Part shown: in pieces, positions 9,946-22,900 of the stretch | Layout of the letters: each line of letters begins with the position of its first letter | Numbering within the stretch: the first letter of the stretch is position 1 | Source of the DNA: Fratercula arctica | Lineage: Eukaryota; Chordata; Aves; Charadriiformes; Alcidae | Assembly: GCA_947846985.1 (NCBI GenBank) | Contig: CANTUZ010000011.1 | Span: 28,391,589 to 28,455,588 of the forward strand | DNA length: 64,000 nt | Direction: 5' to 3' | The notes under the pieces: generated by a model | What the model was told of the DNA's origin: nothing | What the model saw: only the letters and a program-made list of their open reading frames with translations | The model's database searches: none | Position numbers and translations under genes: made by a program

Positions 9946-12900
9946 TCAGTCAAGGTGTGCTTCCATTGAAAGAAAAAACCTCTCTCTGCCCATGGAGACT
10001 GTATGTATCCACAGTGATGTCTAAATCTAGCTTGTGTGAGTTTACACAAGCACGCTACAGTCAAATGCACCCTCACTTTCTCTCCTGCCACAATAGGTCA
10101 GCTTAGATTTTTCACTGTGGTGGCTTTTACAGAAATGAAAGGTGTTTTTTGCACAACTGAACGACTGTCATTTTAAGATGACAAAAGCCTGCTTTCTCCC
10201 CCGAGGGAAAGTTAGAGAAAGTTTCATGGCTTTGCCCTTTGTAATATTCTGGTTTGTCTGCAGCAAGAAGAGGAAATAAAAACTAATGGAAAGAGACATT
10301 TCTTCTTGGATCAAAACTGAATACTTCCAAGAATGCATTCTCAGACTGTACTCAAATACTTAGAAGAAACAATTGCTAGGTCAAATGATTCACAGTGTCC
10401 AGCTCTGCTCAGACACTTTATTTTTCCTAATTAGGTAAAAAATATGACAAACTTTTACTTTTCATTTGAGAGTCTCAAATCCTTTTTAGCCATTAGCCAC
10501 TAAACCAGCCTATTTGCTCCATGAAGGTGATTACTAGGAGTTGAGATTAAACAATTACTTAGGAGTATGGAATTATTTCCTAGATTTGGACATCGGGACA
10601 GGAACATGCTCTACAGCAAACCAAGTGAAAGCTCAGCCCAAAGCCTTTTTAAACTTCAGAACAGTTCAGATCCCAACTTTGCAGGCGTTTCACCTTCCCC
10701 TATGCCACCACTTATCTTGAGGAACTGAGGCATCCTACAGATTGAGACAGTAACAAAGTAAATTTTATACCCAATGCTAAATTAGATCTACATTAGATAT
10801 ACATAATACTTAGGTATTCTAAATATCCAGCTTTCTGGGTAGATGAGACCCTTGGCTATGGTTGCCAGTGCCCAGCACTTCTTAATGAAGATGAGCTCCG
10901 CATGTTTCCAAGAAAACAGAAAAAAATCATAGCACCCAAAATTAGTAGCTGTAGAGGAGGTAAAGATCACAAAGGACTGGCACTGACAGAAAGATCAAAC
11001 CCTTAATAAAAATGACAGTACTGAATTATTAGAATCTCAGTTTCCCTGTTTTTCAGTCTCATTTTCTAGTGTATTTTATTGCTCTTCCAAAAAAAAAAAA
11101 ACCCAAGTGGCAGCACCTTCTTTTTTGGCCTGTGATAACCTAGTTTGTACAATGCCAGCCCGCTCAACATCTTCCATTTAATTTTACAAGCTCTGGATTG
11201 TGGCCCTAGAATTGGTTTTAAAACAACTAAGCTTTCCCTCCAGAAAATACACTTTTGAGACAGCAGATGTTAACAGCCTTGTGCATGAGTTTTAAGACGT
11301 CTGTTTCCAGGACTGGCCACACTGACCTGCTTCTCCCATCGGTGTCCCATTGGAATGCAGATTGCATGTAAAATTAGAACTGGATCCTGTAGAGTACCTC
11401 CAAATCCTCAGTTCCCTTTGACTGCCAGGAAAGTGACAGTAGTCATCAGCAGCCAGGTACAACACTGGAGTTATTAACATGGAAGTTGCCTTGGAATGTA
11501 CGTAAATTTACCCTAAAGTTATTTAGACAGCTGATTTTCAACTACTTCATCTACATTGTCCATAATGTACATCATAAAATCCTTATTTGCCCTATGGTGA
11601 AGGCTACCTAGACTTCTTAACCAATCATAGTTTATCTGCTTTGTCTAAATAGTGCAAGCTCTCCCATATCCAATGACTACTGGAATTATTGTGTCATCTT
11701 TTCAGCTTCTAATACATATTAATTTGTAATATACAAACCCATTCAAATAAATAATTGTGCAGACTGAATAAAAAAGCAATTTAAACTTTTCCCCCCCTAA
11801 CTGGAGACACTTTTTACGAATAGTTCTTTTAAGTAGTCTTAATAGTATCTCTTTAATATTGCCATTAAAATTCACCAGAGTTCAAGAGCAGAGCAAATTT
11901 ACATCTGTTAAAATAATGGAATTGACACTGATATTACATCATTGCTACTTTAAATAATCATTCTTCATAATTCTAACCTACTTGCTTTAAGTTGCAAATA
12001 AAGGGCTTGTTCCTACTTTCATCAGTCGATGGCAAAACTCCTTTTGGCTTTCAGGGAGCAGCACCTGGCTTTAAAGATAGGGGCCTCTGGTGATAGTTGG
12101 TGGGGTTTGACTGCATTCACTAATGCACAAAGAATAAATCCCTCTGAACGAAAAATTACTGAGGACGGTTCTGTGAGCTCCAGTCAGATGGGATAGTTAT
12201 ACTGGACTAGCCTGCTCTCCAAAAATCACAAAACTCTATGGACTACTCTGAATTCCAAGGTAGTTACAGCTCTGCTTAGTTTCACAAGAAAGTAACATTT
12301 TATGTAGGTGTTTTTTTGACGTTTTAGTGCGATTTTGTGGTTTTCCTTCCTTAATTTTTTGGGAGAGATTGTTTGAAGAGAAGCATAGTGGTAACCCTCA
12401 CCAATTCACCTTCTCTTGGGAACATTAGAAGTTTCACTGAAGTTACATAAGTGTTCTTCTATGAAGAATTCAAACTGAACCTAAAGGAATTAAGAAGATA
12501 CACTTTTTAGGTGGCTTTCCAGCTCTGTGTCAATGTAGTTGTCTCCCTGATTACAGAAGAAGATGAAGCAAGGATTTTTGAGAAATATAGAGGATAAAGG
12601 CTATTTAAAACTGGAGAAAAATATGCTTTTTACTATCTATTTTACCCTCAAAATAACAAAGTTTCATACCTGGCTATTCCTAGGCTGCCGTTGTGTTCTG
12701 TAGGAAAAAAAAAAAAAAATGTTTCCACACCGCAGCTTATCATCTGTAAAATCATCACGATTCAGCTACCTACATAGAACTCAAGTTCTCAGGGACAAGA
12801 ATGTTTCAACAGTATTTGCACTGAGCATCTAGTTTGACAGATTTTTGGCCACGGCAGAAATCACCAGTGACTACAGTTAGCTTTCTACTAACGCCCTACT

Positions 12901-14355
12901 AAAATATATCGAACATTTACGGGACAGTAACCACCAGCTGAGTCTTAACCGTAATTTTGCACTGCAGTATAGGGCCTGTTAGATGTTATCTGGGAGCCAG
13001 AGAACTTTATTCGCACTGCCATAAAAGCTAAAGCAGAACCAATCCCTTGCTCTATCATCACTGACACTGCCTACTATAAATAAAATACCTCTCAAACCTT
13101 AGCAAATTTAGGTCCTAACTGAAAAGGCACTTGCCTTGCTGTCTTTAAGAGCAATTTGGTTTAATAAAAACACACATGAGAGAATAAAATGTGACCCTTT
13201 ATTGTGAAGAAAAGCGTAAGTAGCACCACTAAGATCAGAGAGGAAACAAATTATTCCAGAAAAATCAAGTTTCAAAAAACCTGCAGTGTGGACTGCTTTA
13301 CTCCACTTGGAGTTACTTATCCCATTACGTTTCTTTCAGCTTCCACAGCAGGACAGCTGCCCTTATACTTATTTGGGAAAATAAAAAAATATAGCTTGAA
13401 TGGTAGGGAAATATCTTCCAAGCAAGGACAATTAGGCAATGCTCTGCCTCAGGAAACTTTTCAGGCACTGTCACTTGATGGTGTCCAAGAGGAAATGAGA
13501 GGGAAAACACCTAAGGGATTAGCCTACAGGTATTTTCGTGTCATGCAGGCTGAGGCCAGCTGAACTAGGGAGTCCTTTCCAGACGAATCATCTGTAACAC
13601 TTTTTGTCATCATTCCTCACCTTTAAAATATACCATCTTCCCCCATGCCAGTGGCACTAACACAACTTGATGTCTAGTGCAACTCAGGCTTCAGGGTAGT
13701 CTTGAATCACACAGGAAACCAGTGCTGTGCAATTAAATAAGTTACAAATGTGGCTTTTGTAAACAATTTACTTTTTGTGACTTTTCAATCATGCTAATAG
13801 GAGCAAATAGCGTACATCTGACACAGAGGACCAGTTGTTGGCACAACTCTTCATCACTGGGGGAAAGAGGAATATTCAAATACGTCTGTCTATCCCTATT
13901 TAATAAAACATATATTATAGAGACGATTTTTATATTATAAAAGCATCTAGATTCTTCAATCCAACACTATTCTTTTCTACCACTAAAACCTGCTTATCTG
14001 AAGACTTCACGTAGCTGCAGAAGTCTTCATGGTAAGAAATGTTCTCATGTCATCTATTTTTGGCTCCCCACGCTGCGACAACAGGAGCTGGCCTGGTGTT
14101 TCTATATATGAACATTTCTCAGGTAGCAGAACAGCTACTGCAGATTGCCTGGCACCTGCTTGAGGATGAGGTGAACAGAAAGTAAAGCAAAAGTATTTTT
14201 GTTTCATCAAGAACATCCTGGCCAAGCCATATTTGTAGAAGATAGAAACCGAGGAAAGTGTAAACCAATGGGGAATTGAATCTTTTAATATTTTTGAGAG
14301 CATGAAATGGTGAAACCAGAGTCCTGAACTTGAAAAGGTTTAAGATAGAGGTGCT

Positions 14356-14510
14356 GGGGAGAAATATCCTTTTCAGGATAAGCATTTTCAAAACATGGAA
14401 GTTACATTTTGTTAGTTCTAATCTTCTTTTAATGAAAAAATTTCTGAAGAGGGAATATAAAAATATGGAATTTGAATGCCAATAGAAACGTATTACAAGT
14501 ATGATACATC
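14356..14510 (+). repeat. diverged duplicated segment, copy 1
   Basis: This segment aligns by eye with 16396-16550. Shared landmarks in the same order are a GAAATATCCTT start, AGCATTTTCAAAA, the near-identical TTCTAATCTTCTTTTAAT, a run with TATAAAAA, and GGAATGCCA or GAATGCCAATAGAA. Both are in direct orientation, about 2 kb apart. It could be a local duplication or two members of an old unclassified repeat family. Confidence 0.6.
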
Positions 14511-17500
14511 ACCAAGTCTACTACTGCTGGGTTAAGAAAAAAAACTAATGCACTTAAAAGCATCTTCTTTTGCTTTCTAATATTTTTGGAAGATCTGGCT
14601 TTTTTAATAGAGCAGCTATTAAGAGAAACTAATTATGATTTGATTTTTAAGGGCCTGTATTTTCTCTTACATGTATCATTCTAACTCAGGAGTAAGCCCA
14701 TTCAAGCAAGTGAGATGAGGTTGGTGTGAACAGATTTAAGTGTGACCAGAAGCAGGCCCCAAGATATTTATGGATGGAGTGAGTCATTCTTGCTCTGGTT
14801 GGATAATTACATCAGTGGAGAATTAGTCTATCATCAAGCAGGGCCTGAGCCTCCTCTCTCTTACATCACCACACATCAGGAAACATTGCGTTGAGTTCAC
14901 CAGTATTTCACTGGCCTAAAACCAACAAGATGGAAGAAATGAGCCCCCAGCCCCTATACTAGTTGTGCGGTGACTACAAAGAAGCTGCCCCCATTTAAAT
15001 CAGCCGATATCTGGTCTTTCTGCCTGTGTCTGTTTACCTACTAAACCTTTCATCTAAGTGATTTTAAGACCTGTTTCTCATTTAAAACATTAAGTAACTG
15101 TGGCCATAAAAGAGCACATATTCTTTTTCTGGCATCACATCCAAGAAGTAACTTTTCTTCTATCAGTCTCCAGTGACACATCTACAGACATGGTAAGGAG
15201 GAATTGAATAGATAACATAAATTTGACTACTCAAACTCCCTCTACACCAAATGGAGACCTGTGAGAAGTCTTTAGCAGTCCAAGTCTGAGCATTTTGCAT
15301 CAATTTCTGTGTCAAAGTAAAACAACTATGTGAGACCCAACAGGTTTATTCCTTTTTAGGCACACACCAGATTTGGTGGTGCTAGAACATGTGAGATCCA
15401 TCCACAGTAGCTCTAAGATTAGGCAATACCAGCTACTCAAGAAGCCAGCTCAAGAACTGTTGTGGTGGGCTGCTGTGAATATCTAGAATAGATCAGGAAA
15501 GGAGGAAAAAAAAAGAAATGGATGGAAAGTCTCCAGCAACTGTTGCAGTTCTTCAGTTTTTCCCTCACGGCAATGACTTTAGGGCTAGTTCAAGGCAGAA
15601 AACCAAAATGGCAACCTACAAATTCCCCAGACATTCAGGTGTTTACCAGAAAAATCTGTTCCCCAGCCACACACTATCCCGGTTCTCAATGGTTTCAGGG
15701 ACCTCTCCCCTACCAGGCACTAGACAGTCTGCTTTCCCACTCCATCTGCGCACTTCTCACTTCTGAGAAACAGGGAGGATTAAATTCACCTTCGAAGTGG
15801 AGAAAACCAAGTGTGGTTGCTTCTTGGATCCAGCTCAGCAACCCCAGAAACTGTCTGAGAACCACAATGACGTTTTACACCAGCTTCTTCATGCTATAGG
15901 CAGCTACAGAGCATCATGTTTTGCTGCTATCCTGTCCCTGGCCAGCCAGTGGTCCACCAAGGACACTGAGCTGAAGAACACTAGATTTAAGTCACTTCCA
16001 GTGCAGTTTTACTTCCTACCATTACACCTTTTTATCAAGATATTTAAGCACCAAGCATTGTAGGTATCATGGTTTCATATTCCTGTTACACTTCCCTAAT
16101 ACCGTGTAGAGTTTCTCTGCATTAAGTGGTATATTTTATCTTTTCCCAGAAATAAGAGACGTCTGCACCATAACATATCCTATAGACAGCTCTTTTCATA
16201 TCTAAATCCCAAGGATTTTTTTGGGAAAAAAGAAGATTATGTATTTATTCAGAAATTAAATGAGATTAGTAATTTTGAAAGTAATTTACAAATAGCAATC
16301 AGCCTCTGCAATGAAGGTCAAAAGAAAAAGGACACATTAGCAATTGAATATCTTCCCTCCCTTTAAAGTTTTAATACTGCATACCTGTTAATAATGGGAA
16401 ATATCCTTCTTCAAGAGTAGCATTTTCAAAAATTGGTAGGATCCTTTTGCTAATTCTAATCTTCTTTTAATAAAATAATTTGTTAAAAAGGATTATAAAA
16501 AGGCATGAAAATGGAATGCCAGCAGAAGTGTACTGCCTATACAATAAACAGTTAATGTATTTTCTAAATGAATGATTTAAAATAGCTATTAAAGTAAAGA
16601 GAATGAGCTTATGTTTCTAGTAATGACTTCTCTGCCTCAGAATGAAATCTGTAAATCCCTGATTGCAATTTCACATCCCAAAAGAACAAGCAATCCTGGG
16701 ACCGATGCTTATTGCCTTTATCATTAACACTAGCATACCACATATGTGATTTTTATATTGCTGGTTTGAATATTTAGATTTATACTTGTGTATGCTTTAT
16801 ATTTTAAATCTCATACATCTATTCTGTCACAAAAATAACACTCTCCTTCAACAAGGCTTTTTTGTATGTACATGCATACACATATACACAGACTTTCAGG
16901 ATAACTACAATTTTATTCATAAGAGTGCATAATGATTCAGGCTGTGATTGTTAATAAAAATGCATTTCTAACCATCAAATTTGAGTCTATTATTCTAAGT
17001 TAATTGCATTTGCCCTAAAGAGACTTGCGACTGGCTGTCAGCCTATTTGTGTCAGTTCCATTTTATTCATCAGTCAATCTTGTCTCCTCTTTTTTCACAT
17101 CCCATATATTGATCAAATAGATTTGTTAGCATGCCTCTGCAGCTTTAAAAAAGTTTCTGTTATTTGCCAGGTTTATTTGATTACTATATTAGTTTGCATG
17201 TTATCTTAATTGTTATTTCAATAGAAAAGAAATGCCCTTTAATAGTCCCACAAGATTCCCATTAAATATAATCCATATAACAAGTTAGTGGATGGAGTGA
17301 ATGCATTAAGAAAATAAACACATTAAACCTATTTTAAAAGGTGGTATTAATCTGCAGCTGTATTGTACTTGATCCAAAAGACAGGAACAGAAATAAGTAT
17401 AGTGTGAAACAATTTTGATAAACATCCGTGCCGTATCATTGCATATTATGCTATGTGTAAAATACTTCAGGAAAAAGACATGCAATATAAAATACACTGA

Positions 17501-19881
17501 GGTCATATCTGGAAGAGTGGATTTTGTGGTTGAGTGTGAAATGGAAGGATATGTATGGCTTTAGACACTAAAAATTAAGCTAGAGGGGCTGCAAGCAAAG
17601 GCAGGCAGAAATTCTGTGTTACATGGGGCAAATTTTTGATAGGGAGAGAAAAAACAGCTTTTAGGAAGGTATTTATTGACACAAAAGATAAACATCTAAG
17701 CAGGTAGCTTCTCCCTCTGTGAAGATACAACACACTGTTTAGTGAAATAAATAAGGGTTTAGATAGATTAAAAATTGAAACAGCATCTTGTGCACATTAG
17801 TCACTTAGTTTTAGTAATGACTTCACAAAACCCACAATTTTTACCTTAATCTTCTTAAGGGGGAAGGTGACACAACCAATTTTTCCATACAAATGTCTCA
17901 GAAACCTGCCTCCGATACCTTCATTATCATGAAGGCTGCATAACCCTGGCTCCTTACTTAGCATCGAACCTGGGATCTCCCCGGCTGGCATCCGAGTTTA
18001 CACAGCATCAAAAATAAGCACCGTGGGAAACTGTCAATAACGTGCTTACCGTCTCATTAAAAAAATGATATGAGAAGTCCACATGTCTTAAGATAGCCAC
18101 TCAAGATGTAGAAACATTGATTTAATAAAAACTTTCGGAAGCAAAATGTTGTGTTTTATCTCTGCTTAAGTACATTGACCAACCCCACAGCTTTCTGAAA
18201 CTGGAGTGTGAAATTTCACAAGAAATTTGGAAAAACTTGGTAAAGATAAGTTCCTTCATTTCTTCGGCCAGGATTAGTCTTTGTATTTTCTAACTTTAGT
18301 TACCTAGAAGTTTGGTTTCTGGTGTAGGTAGTTACCTATATTTTGTCTGTAGGCAACTGCAGGGGTTGAGAACAGGGACAAGTCTTCCAAAGAGCAATTT
18401 TTTCCCTGGCTTAAACCCTTCTGCCAAGATGGGATGACTTGCCAGCAGGGCGGGCTTGTCTCTTCCATTTATTATTGCAGGCGTTTAGACCAGACTGAGC
18501 ACCTCTCATACCAGACAGCTGGTAATGAACCCCACTCTAAGGGGGACATCATAGCAGGAGCATTTTTAAATGCCTGTGGACACTTAAAGTGTCAAACTCT
18601 TAGGTTATTTTTCATCTAGAACCTCTTTAACAGCATTTCATACCAAACAACCATGCTAAAGCTTCAGAAGTCCTAAAATAAACCTCAAACTTGCCATTGT
18701 CCTAGAGCAGTGAACAGCACTCCTGCACTTCAGAAGCACACGGCACGATCATGGTTTCAAGCTAAACTGTTATGACCAGCTAGTATGGAATATAAACAGG
18801 AACAGATGAGAAGAATACAGCCTCAACATTTGAGACAACAAAGAAAGAGTGAAATGATTGCTACATAAAAGACATTTCAAAGACCTCCCAGAAAAGCAGG
18901 CATAAAAGTCCCCAATAAAAAGGCTCAGCAAGAAAACTGTCACACCCCCTAATCCTCGGCAGACTTTAACAAGATGTTTGCATGAGCCAGAGATTGTCTC
19001 CTTCCCCAGAAGACAAAAGGCACAGAAAACAATACTGTCTAGCATAGGATTAGGAGGCAAGGGATAGATAAAAAGGATTCCTTAACCTTACAATTAGAAA
19101 CCCCTGCTCTCCAGCCAAAAGGATAATCAGAAACAGACTGCAAACCTGTGTCACAATAATTGCTGCATCTTTCTTTACTCTTTGAAAACTGATATATTTT
19201 CTGAAGACTTTTTTTTTTTTAAATTTATTGCCACCCCAAATAAGGTTTTGATGGCCACTTAGCTACAAGACAACTGCTGCCACCAAACCACAATTCAGCA
19301 CACATGGAAATAGCCTTTTATTTCCCATCCTTTGTATTTCCACCACCTCCAACCAAGCAAAGATTAGATTACCAATGCTTATACCAACCTCCCAGTAAAT
19401 TGTACAACGAAAAGCAAAAGTTATGTGTAATGCACTAGTCTTCTAACAAATGATCAGCTTACTGCACCCTAAAGCAGACACATACACAGATTCTTCATGC
19501 CAAACTTGGCATAAGCATGTGCTCTGATTAAAAAGGAAACAACTTAGTTGTTATAACGAGCATCTTTAGCTTTATTTGGTATTACTAATGCCTTTAAACA
19601 GAAGGCAGGGTACTGGCAAGAGTAGAAAACAGACTTGAAGGGGGAGGAAACCTACAGGCTGGAAAAAAACTACAGTTTCCAAAGTTTGACCCTCATGCTG
19701 TAGCTAACTAGTGACCATAAGCTGTAATAGCTGTAGAAGTTTGCTGCATAAAAGTTTAAGACTCTCCCTGAAGCTGAACAAAGCAACCACAAGACATTGA
19801 CAACTGCATTTACAGAGCGTATATTAACTTACAGACATGACTTCAGCACCTAAACAATCATGTGTGATCAGGAACTATGCA
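14511..19881. other. AT-rich non-coding DNA
   Basis: This stretch contains copy 2 of the duplicated segment at 16396-16550 and otherwise nothing I can name. Weak similarity between the two duplicate copies may continue beyond their marked ends, to about 14700 and 16650. Open frames at 15518-16063 overlap in several frames and have no recognisable product. A stretch near 17940-18000 has a tRNA-like GGTTCGAT motif on the minus strand, but no convincing fold. Confidence 0.5.
16396..16550 (+). repeat. diverged duplicated segment, copy 2
   Basis: This is the partner of 14356-14510, in the same orientation and landmark order. Numerous substitutions and small indels indicate an old event. Confidence 0.6.
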
Positions 19882-19972
19882 CATCCCCGCTTTGTAGGGG
19901 ATTATTTGAGGCACAAGAGAGTTAAATGGTTAGTGCAAGCACCATTGAGGGACAGCGAGGATTTAAGCAGTC
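19882..19972 (+). repeat. MIR/CORE-SINE remnant
   Basis: The order ATCCCCGCTTTGTAGGGG, TTTGAGGCACAAGAGAGTTAAATGG, AGTGCAAG and finally a CGAGGATTTAAGCAG-like tail follows the MIR consensus as I recall it. In that consensus, ATCCCCATTTTACAG leads to CTGAGGCACAGAGAGGTTAAG, then to a CTTGCCCAAGG region and a CCAGGATTCGAAC-like tail. It is diverged but colinear over about 90 bp. MIR-type CORE-SINEs predate the bird-mammal split, so an old copy in a bird is reasonable. Confidence 0.6.
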
Positions 19973-22900
19973 ATCACCTTCAACAGGTAGTTGATGTTGC
20001 TAGCCTTTTCCAGTCTTCCTGCTACCACCAGGAAAGAAAAAGTCAAGCAATTTCTTTTTTCTTCAGGTGCAGCACACTTTGAAACTATCACTCTATGCTC
20101 TTGTGATCCTACTGTCTATTGGACCTTAAATTTCCTGCCTCAAGCTAATGTTTAGTGGTCTTGTTCTGTGCAAGTTAGACACTACCTCAGAGCTGCCTCA
20201 GATGCTGCGGCAGATTAAATAATCCCTCTTTAAGTAAACTACTTGAAACCACTTTGAAAGAGGTTGGCAGAGATGCAACCTTAACCATTGTCATTTGTTA
20301 TGGAAAGATGTAAACAAATCACACTTCCAGAAGAATCATGGCTTGAAACAAACGCATGGAAAGAGGCAAATGTTTGTGTTCTCTTTTTAGTAAAGTTCAA
20401 AGAGACCATAAAGCTTGGCTTACACATACTTGTAGAAGAAAAGGGAGAAGAGTTATCTACAGGTTTTTAAGTAAGCTTTCTGGACCTTGGTCCAGATGAG
20501 AGCAAGTAATTCACTATGTACATCCCCAATGCACGTAGGGGCATACCAGGCAGAGCAGTACAGGACATGAATCACTGCAGGGCAGTGCAGTCTGCACGGT
20601 GGCATAAGCAAATTAATCTCTTCTCAGCCACACAGTGCCCCAGGGACTCCAGGTCTTGCTTGTGTCACTGTCAGATACTCACAAGCCTTTGCCTACAAGC
20701 ACACTTGTCCCCATGCCATGGGGAGCTTTGCTGCTGTCCTGCTGAAAGGCCAGCTATGCTTGAATCAAGAGCCTGGGAATAGGACCATGGTACCCTGCTT
20801 GATGTCTCAAAATTATTTCCAGATCATATTTTCCTCATTCGATAAGCAAGCAAGCTTCTGGTTGCCACTATTACAAGCACAACTTCAAATTTACAAGGTA
20901 GACTAGCATTTTTTTCACAATTTGCACCCAAGTCCAGATTTACTGAAAAAACTGCAGAACATTATTTCTTTGAGTGACCCGTGTGGCACAAAATCCCACA
21001 TCCAGTGGGATCACAACGCCATCCAAGTATTCCATCATTTAGATAAGACCTATGTCTTCCCCTCCGAGCAAACGAGAAGTGTGTAATGCTACAAACACCA
21101 TGAAGTTTTCTGCTTTGCCATCAGTTTTGATTTTGAGATACTCATATACCACGGTGGTGAGAGGCACTGCAAAGCTCTAATGTACCGAAAGCATAGGAAG
21201 TATTGCCATGCTGCAACTGAAAAATAAAGATGGGCGAGCTAAACTTGAATCCCCACTATATCCTAAAACCATGGTTCAGAAAACTAGGCTGCATGTGTTA
21301 CAGTGGTTATGTTGAATAATTTACTCCGCTAGCTCCAAAAACTGAAAGACCAGCATCTTCGTATGTGCCAGTGGTAGGAACAGGGATGCGATGAAGCACA
21401 CAGTGGTGAGGTCTGTATTCCGGTTCATTACCAGTGTTTTCCTCGGTTGCAATTATTTTAATGAAGATTTTGCCTAATTAAGATTTTCATGATTTGGCAT
21501 AGGAAGCAGATACAACACCTGATATAGTATGCCCTGAAGGCAAGCATTTCCATCAGCTTTAATGGGCATTAGGATGGTCCCTTATGGATCAAGGCAGAGC
21601 CATTTCACTGATCAGGTACACAAAGACAACTCAGACATGAGCCACCAAAGAAGCATAGCAAAAAAATGTAAACTTTACTCACCAGTAACTCAGGGATGAA
21701 CGCTGCACCAGTGAGTCAGGATCCTCAGGCAGTCTCTGCTCTTCTGTGTAAGACAAGTTGTGTTGACCGCAGGAAAACTGTGTCCCCTGTGGGGGCGAAA
21801 AAAGAAGTCATCTCAATGAGAGCCAGATGACACTGGATCCCTAAGGGGAAGGGATATATCCCAGCTTCTATTAATATCTGTTTTTTCCATATTTGTGAAG
21901 TTAATTAGGGAACTAAGTCTCCAGCCCCAGTACCTTGACCATTCTCTTTCCTGCGGTAACAATACTGTTTTGAGCAGTTTACAAAACATTGGTGCCTATG
22001 GGGGATAACAAAGCTACCTCAGCAGCTGAGGAGCTTTTCCTGCTTAGTCAAGCCTTCCTCTTCCATTCTTGTTTTCCAGAACCGGACAGCCCCATCCTAC
22101 ATTCCCTTGGAGGCTCAGCTAATTCCCCCACCTTCTCAGCGCCTTCTCCCCACAGTATGTAGGGCATGGCTCCATATCTTTGCAACTACTGAAGTTGCCC
22201 CTTTCATGCAAGAAAACAAGCTCAATTATTCTAATCCCATGGGCACAGTGAGTAACATTTTTTGACTTAATACTAGCCCATCACCTGTTTCAGACTTCAG
22301 GCCATGTTTAAAATGAGACTATTCTTTATATTAATGACTTAAACATTTTAAGGTTTACTCAAAACAGCAGAACAAGTGCTGTGGGCTAAGCCTACAAGCG
22401 TTTGACTACGAGGATAACAAGCTCTTAACCACGCAACCACTTTCTCATGAAAATCGAGTAAGAATCCCAAAAGGGCCAGCCTATAAGCCACAGAGAACCT
22501 GCTTGTTTCTATTTGCAGGATCTCAGTAGATTACTTTGGGATCAGGCAACCCCCAAACTGACACCTAGCCACCCTACAAAGGCCCCTGATTCCACACCTT
22601 ACCTGGAGAACAGCCATAACGTTGCTCTCTTCTTCTTACCTTTATTTATCTTCTGAAGAAAGAGAAAGGCCTGTGTCCCCCTCCCTTCCCAGCTGAGGAT
22701 GTTTTCCTGCGTGTGGGTTCTCCAACCAATTGGTATCACCTGAAAGCCTTTGGAAGGGGGAGATAAGCCAATATCTTCTTCCTATTCAACCCCAGCTGAA
22801 GTTGGTAATGTTTATCTGCTCCCTTTACTTCTGCTGATGACCTTTAATTGGAGAGTCCCAGCTGGAGCCAACTGGAGAGACCTCTCAGATTTTGCCAGTG

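Larger units (their letters stand above)
5366..14355. other. AT-rich non-coding DNA
   Basis: No exon with a recognisable product and paired splice sites was found over these 9 kb. Contents that can be named are a C17 tract (9432-9448), A-runs at 9928-9945 and 12705-12719, and a weak MIR-like fragment near 7449-7483. There is also a GC- and CpG-richer block at about 7830-8310 that may be a decayed repeat. The 134-codon and 119-codon open frames at 7828 and 13204 start at non-ATG codons and match nothing I know. Confidence 0.5.

Noticed and set aside
13204..13563. 119-codon + strand open frame
   Set aside because: It starts at GTG, has no family match and no flanking splice signals in a consistent phase.
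17940..18000. tRNA-like B-box (GGTTCGAT) on the minus strand
   Set aside because: No matching A-box or cloverleaf could be drawn. A single short motif is not enough to call a SINE or tRNA.
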